This document shows positions 6,302 to 11,291 of a stretch of DNA of 11,291 nucleotides, one piece after another (the stretch's first letter is position 1; each line of letters begins with the position of its first letter). Where the stretch lies: contig JAIOSY010000040.1 of NCBI GenBank assembly GCA_021107375.1, positions 1 to 11,291 on the forward strand, in the 5' to 3' direction. Under the pieces are notes generated by a model, which saw only the letters and a list, made by a program, of their open reading frames with translations, had not been told where the DNA came from and did no database searches. Position numbers and translations under genes: made by a program. This DNA is from Sulfurimonas sp. (GTDB lineage: Bacteria; Campylobacterota; Campylobacteria; Campylobacterales; Sulfurimonadaceae).

Positions 6302-8254
6302 ATGTCAGAAAAACAAGTTTTTAATCCAAATCCAGAGTTTTCAAAAAATGCTCGTATAAAAAATATGGATGAGTATAATGCTCTTCAAAATAAAGCTATG
6401 AATGATTATGAAGGTTTTTGGGGAGATTTTGCTAAAGAGAAGATAGATTGGATAGAACCGTTTACAAATACTTTAGATGAGTCTAATTTTCCATTTGTAA
6501 AATGGTTTGAAGGTGGAAAGTTAAATGTTTCTACTCAGTGTATTGACCGTCATTTAGATACTCGTAAAAATAAAGCTGCAATAATTTTTGAGGGTGATAG
6601 AGGTGATGTTCAAACAATTACATATCTTGACCTTTATAAAAATGTAAACAGATTTGCGAACCTTTTAAAAGAGGATTTTGGAGTTAAAAAAGGTAATAGA
6701 GTTGTTATCTATATGCCAATGATTCCTGAAGCTGCTTATGCGATGTTGGCATGTGCGAGAATAGGTGCTATTCACTCTATCGTGTTTGGTGGATTCTCAA
6801 GTGAGGCTCTTAAAGATAGAATCATTGATGCTGAGGCAAAAGTAGTTATTACTGCTGATGGGGCATTTAGAAAAACTAAGCCATATATGTTAAAACCAGT
6901 TGTTGATGCTGCACTTGAGGGTGAAACTCCAGTTGAGAAAGTTCTTGTTGTTGAGAGAAATAATGAAGATGTTACTTGGGTAGCAGGAAGAGATTACTCT
7001 TATAATGAACTAATTAAAGATAAATCAGCAGTATGTGAAGCCCAAGTGATGGATGCGGAAGATCCACTTTTCTTACTTTATACTTCAGGTTCAACGGGTA
7101 AACCAAAAGGGGTTCAACATAACTCTGCTGGGTATATTTTATGGGCTCAAATGACTATGGAGTGGGTTTTTGATGTAAAAGAGAATGATACTTACTGGTG
7201 TACGGCTGATGTTGGTTGGATTACGGGGCATACTTATATAGTTTATGGACCTTTAGCTATGGGTGCAACTACTGTAATGTTTGAGGGTGTTATCACTTAC
7301 CCTGATGCTGGTCGTCCTTGGGCAATGGTTGAAAACCATAGAATTAACCAATTTTATACAGCACCTACTGCTATTCGTGTTTTACATAAAATGGGTGAAG
7401 ATGCACCTGCAAAATATGACCTTTCAAGCCTTAAAGTTCTTGGAACAGTTGGTGAGCCGATTGATCCACCTGCTTGGAAATGGTACTATGAAGAGGTTGG
7501 TAGTTCTAAATGTGCAATCGTTGATACTTACTGGCAAACTGAAACTGGTGGACATGTAGTTTCTCCACTTCCAGGGGCTACACCAATCAAACCGGCATGT
7601 GCAACTTTATCTCTTCCAGGAATAATGGGTGAAATTTTAGATCCTGAGACTGGTGTGAAAGTTGGAGTAGGTGAGAGTGGTTATATGTGTATCACGAGAC
7701 CTTGGCCTTCAATGATTCGTGGTGTATGGGGTGATGAGGAAAGATTTGTAAAATCATACTTTGGTGATGTTAAAAAAGATGGTAAGCCAGTTTATTTTAC
7801 GGGTGATGGTGCAAACTATGATAATGATGGTTATATAACTATCACTGGTCGTACTGATGATGTTATCAATGTATCTGGACATAGAATGGGAACTGCTGAG
7901 GTTGAAGCAGCTATCAAAAAACACTCAAATGTAGCTGAGGTTGCCGTTGTTGGTAAACCACATGAACTTAAAGGTGAGGGTATTTTTGCTTATGTTGTAC
8001 TAAAATCTGATGATGGTGTAGCTGATGAGGTTGAAGAGGTTAAAATTATTAACAATATTATCAAAAAAGAGATAGGAAATATTGCTCTTTGTGATGATAT
8101 GGTTTTCGCTCCTGGACTTCCAAAAACTCGTTCAGGGAAAATCATGAGAAGAATCCTTCGCTCAATAGCTAAAGGTGAAAAAATTACTCAAGATATATCA
8201 ACTCTTGAAGATCCTTCTGTGGTTGAGAAAATAAACTCTATGGTAAATAAATAA
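6302..8254 (+). CDS. acs: Acetyl-CoA synthetase (AMP-forming)
   Basis: The product is 650 residues, against about 652 for E. coli Acs. It activates acetate with ATP to acetyl-AMP and then to acetyl-CoA in the cytoplasm. It belongs to the ANL superfamily: an N-terminal Acs cap ([18 protein letters not shown]), the ATP-phosphate loop [10 protein letters not shown] (261-270), the substrate and adenine motif [10 protein letters not shown] (408-417, with W411 likely setting the small acyl pocket), the FTGDGA hinge region with D502, [13 protein letters not shown], and the C-terminal [11 protein letters not shown] with catalytic K613. That lysine is the one acetylated in Pat/CobB-type control in other bacteria. 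The start ATG has AAGGAAG at 6291-6297. It is the last gene of the acetate block; the gap to the exonuclease is 15 bases, and a terminator-like hairpin follows the stop. Confidence 0.97.
   Translation: MSEKQVFNPNPEFSKNARIKNMDEYNALQNKAMNDYEGFWGDFAKEKIDWIEPFTNTLDESNFPFVKWFEGGKLNVSTQCIDRHLDTRKNKAAIIFEGDRGDVQTITYLDLYKNVNRFANLLKEDFGVKKGNRVVIYMPMIPEAAYAMLACARIGAIHSIVFGGFSSEALKDRIIDAEAKVVITADGAFRKTKPYMLKPVVDAALEGETPVEKVLVVERNNEDVTWVAGRDYSYNELIKDKSAVCEAQVMDAEDPLFLLYTSGSTGKPKGVQHNSAGYILWAQMTMEWVFDVKENDTYWCTADVGWITGHTYIVYGPLAMGATTVMFEGVITYPDAGRPWAMVENHRINQFYTAPTAIRVLHKMGEDAPAKYDLSSLKVLGTVGEPIDPPAWKWYYEEVGSSKCAIVDTYWQTETGGHVVSPLPGATPIKPACATLSLPGIMGEILDPETGVKVGVGESGYMCITRPWPSMIRGVWGDEERFVKSYFGDVKKDGKPVYFTGDGANYDNDGYITITGRTDDVINVSGHRMGTAEVEAAIKKHSNVAEVAVVGKPHELKGEGIFAYVVLKSDDGVADEVEEVKIINNIIKKEIGNIALCDDMVFAPGLPKTRSGKIMRRILRSIAKGEKITQDISTLEDPSVVEKINSMVNK
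6746..6755 (+). repeat. TTGGCATGTG motif copy, inside acs
   Basis: This is a ten-base match to TTGGCATGTGG, followed by C instead of G. It encodes part of the conserved MLACARIGA segment of Acs, so protein constraint may contribute to this copy. Confidence 0.55.
7594..7601 (+). repeat. GGCATGTG motif copy, inside acs
   Basis: This is an exact GGCATGTG encoding part of KPACATLSL. It is preceded by CC rather than TT. Confidence 0.55.
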
Positions 8255-8265
8255 TATTTTTATTC

Positions 8266-8301
8266 TTGGCATGTGGAGATTCCCACATGCCAACACTTTT
8301 T
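8266..8301 (+). terminator. Perfect 11-bp hairpin after acs, likely terminator
   Basis: TTGGCATGTGG (8266-8276) and CCACATGCCAA (8283-8293) are perfect reverse complements around AGATTC. The stem is followed by CACTTTTT (8294-8301). It lies 11 bases after the acs stop and before the separate pyrF promoter, which fits an intrinsic terminator. The stem consists of two opposed copies of the repeated GGCATGTG motif. Confidence 0.75.
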
Positions 8302-8305
8302 AAAA

Positions 8306-8314
8306 TGCTATAAT
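8306..8314 (+). promoter_or_regulatory. Extended -10 promoter of pyrF
   Basis: TGCTATAAT is a perfect extended -10 (TGnTATAAT). Transcription should start near 8321, about 20 bases before the pyrF ATG. No -35 is obvious, as is normal in Campylobacterota. The -10 follows directly after the acs hairpin and T-run. Confidence 0.75.
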
Positions 8315-8341
8315 TTCATAACTAAAATATAAAGAGAAACT

Positions 8342-9025
8342 ATGGAATTATGTGTTGCCCTTGATTTACCCACAAAACAAGAAAATTTAGACTTAATTAA
8401 AAAAATACAAAACTATGATGTTTGGCTAAAAGTTGGACTTCGTACTTATATTCGTGATGGTGAAGAATTTCTAAAAGATATTAAAAAAATAAACCTTGAT
8501 TTTAAAATATTTTTAGATTTAAAACTTTATGATATTCCAAATACTATGGCTGATTCTGCTGAGTCTATTATGGGCCTTGGTGTTGATATGTTTAATGTTC
8601 ATGCTTCAGCTGGAAAAAGAGCTATGAGTGAAGTTATGAGCCGTTTAGAGAAGTATGAGACTCGTCCTATAGTTTTAGCTGTAACTGCTCTTACATCATT
8701 TACAGAAGAAGAGTTTACAGAAGTATATGAAAAAGGGATAGATGATAAAGCTAACCAATTCGCAAAAGATGCAATGGATAGTGGACTTGATGGTGTAGTG
8801 TGTTCTGCATTTGAGAGTAAATCTATCAAAGGTATCACTTCAAAAGAGTTTATGACTTTAACTCCTGGAATCCGTCCCTTTGGTGAAGATGCAGGTGATC
8901 AAAAAAGAGTAGCAGATATTAGTTTCGCAAAAAAAGCGCTTGTAGATTTTATAGTTGTAGGTCGTCCTATTTATCAATCAGAGAATTCAGCAGAAGTAGT
9001 TAAAAAGATTTTAGAAAAGATTTAA
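8342..9025 (+). CDS. pyrF: Orotidine 5'-phosphate decarboxylase
   Basis: The product is 227 residues, the usual size for bacterial PyrF. It converts orotidine monophosphate to UMP, the last step of UMP synthesis in the cytoplasm. Visible family residues are CVALDLP with D8 near the N-terminus, LKVGL with K30, the catalytic array DLKLYDIPNT with D59, K61 and D64, LTPGIRPFG, GDQKRVA and the phosphate-binding FIVVGRPI near the C-terminus. The start is set by the leucine-rich N-terminus and a weak AAAGAGA upstream (8331-8337). It is transcribed from its own promoter and is functionally unrelated to the acetate genes. Its stop codon overlaps the end of the convergent LapG-like gene by 4 bases. Confidence 0.97.
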   Translation: MELCVALDLPTKQENLDLIKKIQNYDVWLKVGLRTYIRDGEEFLKDIKKINLDFKIFLDLKLYDIPNTMADSAESIMGLGVDMFNVHASAGKRAMSEVMSRLEKYETRPIVLAVTALTSFTEEEFTEVYEKGIDDKANQFAKDAMDSGLDGVVCSAFESKSIKGITSKEFMTLTPGIRPFGEDAGDQKRVADISFAKKALVDFIVVGRPIYQSENSAEVVKKILEKI

Positions 9026-9648
9026 TGATTTTTTCTAATTTTTTTCATAAGTTCGTTATATTGTTTTGATTGATGAGCTATTTTTTTTAGATTATAATTT
9101 TTATCTATTTTAAAAACACCAGTTGAGTTTATAAAAATATCTGCCTTAATATCTTCTCTTGTTTTGAGGTCTAAAACTCTAAAACTTAGATTGTCTAAAA
9201 TAAGTGGTGGTTTGTTTTTATCTTTAAAATAACTAAGAACCATATGGTATCCACCTTGATATTGTTCAAAAACAGTTGTAAGAAACAGTTTTTTTTTATC
9301 AAAACCAAGTTTTAAAAGTGTAAAATATTTTATAATTACATAATCTTCACAATCTCCATAGCCAGCTATCAAAAACTCTTTTGGTGTTGCCCAGTAATCT
9401 TCTTGTTTTTGTATAATATCATCGTATTGAGGTAGTAGTTGATTTAGGTAGTGATTAACTGCATTTAGCTGTTTTGTTTCATTATATGTTTCAAAAATAG
9501 TTATATTTTTTTGATAATCCATAGCTCTATTTTTAGGAATTTTACCTGATCTTTTTTCTATTTTTATAAATTCATTTTGTGTAAAATATGGGTATTCTGA
9601 AGCATATAAAAAAAGTGGTATAAAAGTTAAATAAAATATTTTTTTCAT
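9022..9648 (-). CDS. lapG: LapG-type transglutaminase-like periplasmic cysteine protease
   Basis: The product is 208 residues. It has a signal peptide (MKK, hydrophobic run, likely cleavage after LYA at about 16), so it acts in the periplasm. The body fits the bacterial transglutaminase-like cysteine protease family (BTLCP, peptidase C93). WATPKEFLIAGYGDCEDY contains catalytic C100, GGYHMVL contains H135, and PLILDNL contains D152. D99 and E101 flank the cysteine as in calcium-binding LapG proteins. LapG cuts the N-terminal part of LapA-type adhesins and releases them from the surface when c-di-GMP is low. A retention-module adhesin begins on the opposite strand, 325 bases away across a tRNA gene, and is the obvious candidate substrate. 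An in-frame stop three codons upstream fixes the start at 9648. There is no Shine-Dalgarno sequence. Confidence 0.9.
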   Translation of the reverse strand: MKKIFYLTFIPLFLYASEYPYFTQNEFIKIEKRSGKIPKNRAMDYQKNITIFETYNETKQLNAVNHYLNQLLPQYDDIIQKQEDYWATPKEFLIAGYGDCEDYVIIKYFTLLKLGFDKKKLFLTTVFEQYQGGYHMVLSYFKDKNKPPLILDNLSFRVLDLKTREDIKADIFINSTGVFKIDKNYNLKKIAHQSKQYNELMKKIRKNH

Positions 9649-9653
9649 ATAAA

Positions 9654-9659
9654 ATTATA
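9654..9659 (-). promoter_or_regulatory. Possible -10 box very close to the lapG start
   Basis: Read on the minus strand, CACTATAATTTTATATG places a perfect TATAAT 5 bases before the start codon. If it is used, transcription would begin at or near the ATG and the mRNA would be leaderless, which agrees with the lack of a ribosome binding site. A promoter further upstream is equally possible in this AT-rich stretch. Confidence 0.35.
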
Positions 9660-9731
9660 GTGAAATAATTGCTATTTAAAAAACTTTTATATAAAGAATT
9701 TATTTTAAGCTATATATTATGAATTAATGAT

Positions 9732-9737
9732 TATAAT
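9732..9737 (+). promoter_or_regulatory. -10 promoter of tRNA-Ser
   Basis: A perfect TATAAT lies 14 bases before the first base of the tRNA, predicting a start near 9743-9746 and a short 5' leader. No recognisable -35 is present. Confidence 0.6.
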
Positions 9738-9740
9738 TTC

Positions 9741-9851
9741 AATCTTCAAATGGAGAATTGGGTGAGTGGCTGAAACCACATCCCTGCTAAGGATGCGTAT
9801 GGGTAACTGTACCGAGAGTTCGAATCTCTCATTCTCCACCACTTGAAGATT
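9741..9851 (+). repeat. 9-bp inverted repeat flanking the tRNA
   Basis: AATCTTCAA (9741-9749) and TTGAAGATT (9843-9851) are perfect reverse complements. They lie two bases outside the mature 5' end and one base after the CCA. In a precursor RNA they would extend the acceptor stem, which may assist folding or processing. The predicted transcription start would remove the first few bases of the left arm. Confidence 0.5.
9752..9841 (+). tRNA. tRNA-Ser (anticodon GCU)
   Basis: The acceptor arms GGAGAAT (9752-9758) and ATTCTCC (9831-9837) pair perfectly. The anticodon stem CATCC/GGATG holds the loop CTGCTAA, giving anticodon GCT, which reads AGC and AGU serine codons. A long variable arm, as expected for tRNA-Ser, precedes the T arm GAGAG-TTCGAAT-CTCTC. 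CCA is encoded (9839-9841). The base before CCA is A, where bacterial serine tRNAs usually have G. Confidence 0.96.
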
Positions 9852-9895
9852 CTATTTTCCCACAAATTTTTATTAATGCAAATAATATTAACCTA

Positions 9896-9918
9896 ATTGT
9901 ACTCAAGTACAATATACT
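9896..9918 (+). promoter_or_regulatory. Inverted repeat and -10 box upstream of the adhesin
   Basis: ATTGTACT (9896-9903) and AGTACAAT (9906-9913) are perfect 8-bp reverse complements around CA. A -10-like TATACT follows at 9913-9918, overlapping the last base of the repeat. This arrangement fits an operator for a dimeric regulator covering the promoter spacer. The transcription start would be near 9925, leaving a leader of about 50 bases before the adhesin start. The remainder of 9842-9973 is AT-rich with nothing else clear. Confidence 0.45.
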
Positions 9919-9973
9919 CTTTTTAAAAACTATTGTAATATCTTCTAATTAATAATTTATTTAGGGGTGTATT

Positions 9974-11291
9974 ATGTCAGAAGTAATAGGAAAAATATCA
10001 AGTTTAGATGGTAAGTTTTATGTAAAATTGAGTGACGGTTCATTTAATGAGATTTCTCATGGTGATGAAATTTATGAAGGTGATATTGTTGTTGGTGATA
10101 AAAATAATATTTCTATTGATAGTATTAGAATTGATTTAGATAATGGTAGTAATGTTATTGTGTATGGAAGTGAAACACAGTTGTTTGACTCTTCTTTATA
10201 TTCTGAGGAGTTTGCTGAAAATGAAACAGTTTCTGATTCTGAATCTATTGAAGCGATGTTTAATTCTGAAAATACTGAAGCTATAGTTGATGAAGATGTT
10301 GAAGATATAGATGAAGTAGAAACAGAAGCAGGAGAAGAATCTGGTTCGGAATCAACAGAGGGTGGTGAAGCTCAATTTGCAACCATGAGTGGTGGAATTG
10401 TTGATATAAATGCTGATCTTCGAGAGAGAGAATTTGATAACAATATTGATAGTAAAAATATTGAAATAGAAAATGTTTATGTTGATTCAGTTTTGGACTC
10501 TCTAAGTGCAGATATTGTAAACCTTTCAGATAGTGGAAGTTCAGATAGTGATAATATTACAAATGATACAACTCCAACAATAACAGGTTTAACTGAATCA
10601 GGTTCAACAGTAATAATTACAGATGCTTCAGGAAATGAAATTGGAAGAACGATAGCAGATGGCAGTGGTAATTTTACAATAACAACTACTGAATTGGATG
10701 ATGGAACTCAAAATTTAAATATCACTGCAACAGATACAGCTGGAAATACAAAATCAATTATTCAAGAAATTACAGTAGATACAACTACAACTAACTCAGT
10801 AGAATTTACTGATGAGAGTGGAGATGATGTAGTGAGTGCTAGCGAAGTTTTAATAACTGATATTTCAGGAAATATAGAGATTGGTTCAAGTATTAATTCT
10901 TTAACTATAACAGATGGAACAAATAGTGTAGTAATAGATGTAAATGACATAACTTTAAATGAAAATGGCAGTTATAATATAGACAATGTAGACTTGAGTT
11001 CATTAAACGATGGAGAACTCAGTGTAGAAGTTATTTCGACAGATATAGCTGGAAATCAAACTAGTTCAATAGATACAATTCAGAAAGATACTGTGGTTGA
11101 TTCATTAAGTATAGATAATGTAGTTTCAAACGAGGCTGGAGATGAAGCAACAGTAACTGGAAACACAGAGCCACATGCCAAAGTTGAATTAACATTAGAA
11201 GATGCAAATGGTGTAAAAGATACAGTAGAGGTAACAGCAGATGATAAAGGTGATTACTCAATCACATTTGATACATCAGCTATGAAAGATG
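9974..11291 (+). CDS. LapA-like retention-module adhesin with Ig-like repeats, 5' part
   Basis: An uninterrupted frame of 439 codons runs off the right edge. The ATG has AGGGG (9963-9967) six bases upstream. Residues 1-75 (VIGKISSLDGKFYVKLSDGS, then GDEIYEGDIVVGD, ending ETQLFDSSL) match the N-terminal retention module that plugs type I-secreted adhesins in the outer membrane. Residues 76-135 are a very acidic linker. Residues 136-195 contain GGIVDINADLREREF. Ig-like repeats follow at about 198-271, 272-371 and 372-439, with repeated motifs such as DTTPTITG, TDTAGN, TDIAGN and TGNTEPHAKV. The C-terminal repeats and type I secretion signal must lie beyond the window. There is no N-terminal signal peptide, as expected for type I secretion. 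A LapG-type protease is encoded nearby and probably releases this protein. Confidence 0.88.
   Translation, partial: MSEVIGKISSLDGKFYVKLSDGSFNEISHGDEIYEGDIVVGDKNNISIDSIRIDLDNGSNVIVYGSETQLFDSSLYSEEFAENETVSDSESIEAMFNSENTEAIVDEDVEDIDEVETEAGEESGSESTEGGEAQFATMSGGIVDINADLREREFDNNIDSKNIEIENVYVDSVLDSLSADIVNLSDSGSSDSDNITNDTTPTITGLTESGSTVIITDASGNEIGRTIADGSGNFTITTTELDDGTQNLNITATDTAGNTKSIIQEITVDTTTTNSVEFTDESGDDVVSASEVLITDISGNIEIGSSINSLTITDGTNSVVIDVNDITLNENGSYNIDNVDLSSLNDGELSVEVISTDIAGNQTSSIDTIQKDTVVDSLSIDNVVSNEAGDEATVTGNTEPHAKVELTLEDANGVKDTVEVTADDKGDYSITFDTSAMKD
11171..11181 (-). repeat. TTGGCATGTGG motif copy, inside the adhesin
   Basis: CCACATGCCAA on the plus strand is the exact reverse complement of TTGGCATGTGG, identical to the right arms at 3828-3838 and 8283-8293. 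It encodes part of EPHAKV in the third Ig-like repeat. Confidence 0.65.

Noticed and set aside
7281..7559. 92-residue plus-strand frame
   Set aside because: It is an out-of-frame shadow inside acs.
3786..8293. TTGGCATG copies as sigma-54 promoters
   Set aside because: The TTGGCA resembles a -24 element, but no GC lies ten bases after the GG at 3788, 5681 or 8268, so the -12 element is missing.
8599..8838. 79-residue minus-strand frame
   Set aside because: It is antisense to pyrF and has no domain or ribosome site.
9741..9851. Phage or island attachment site at the tRNA
   Set aside because: The flanking repeat is inverted, not direct, and no integrase or duplicated tRNA 3' end is present in the window.
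10762..11261. Two minus-strand frames of 62 and 66 residues (10762-10950, 11061-11261)
   Set aside because: Both are antisense to the continuous adhesin frame; their Ser/Thr/Val- and Leu/His-rich composition is the mirror of the repeat-rich coding strand.
10571..11291. CRISPR or tandem DNA repeats in the adhesin
   Set aside because: Similarity between Ig-like repeats is at protein level only; there is no regular spacing of identical DNA repeats.

Overview
The window is AT-rich (roughly one third G+C) and looks like Campylobacterota (Epsilonproteobacteria), most likely a Sulfurimonas-, Arcobacter- or Sulfuricurvum-like organism. This rests on codon use, the style of the OprD/MOMP-type porin, the K/N/I-rich proteins and the LapA-like retention-module adhesin. 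The genus is an inference; there is no rRNA here to fix it.

Layout. (1) Positions 3-143 are the last 46 codons of an OmpR/PhoB-type response regulator. (2) 279-1652 is an outer-membrane porin with a signal peptide. (3) 1653-1787 is a non-coding gap packed with palindromes and hairpins. (4) 1788-8254 is a same-strand acetate-uptake and activation block: DUF485 membrane protein (yjcH type), cation/acetate symporter actP, a cNMP-binding/CBS/DUF294 nucleotidyltransferase-like protein, a DEDDh 3'-5' exonuclease, and acetyl-CoA synthetase acs. (5) A perfect inverted-repeat terminator follows acs, and pyrF has its own extended -10 promoter. (6) pyrF meets, tail to tail, a minus-strand LapG-type periplasmic cysteine protease. 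(7) tRNA-Ser(GCU) lies at 9752-9841. (8) From 9974 to the window edge runs the 5' part of a large surface adhesin with an N-terminal retention module, an acidic linker and bacterial Ig-like repeats.

How the genes work together. The porin may admit small solutes. YjcH/ActP take up acetate across the inner membrane and Acs converts it to acetyl-CoA. The DUF294 protein and the exonuclease sit between transporter and enzyme and are probably regulatory or accessory, but their biochemical role cannot be read from sequence. The LapG protease and the adhesin form a likely biofilm attach/release pair; no LapD-type receptor or type I secretion genes are visible in the window.

Most interesting signal. 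The octamer GGCATGTG (core of TTGGCATGTGG) occurs nine times on the two strands in 11.3 kb. Six copies are single and inside genes; three are in intergenic inverted-repeat elements, one of which (8266-8293) has two exact copies as a terminator-like hairpin. By a rough composition estimate about 0.1 copy is expected. The mixed orientation, spread through genes and terminator use resemble the DNA uptake sequences of Neisseria and Pasteurellaceae, so this is a candidate uptake or other genome-wide signal. It needs a whole-genome count.
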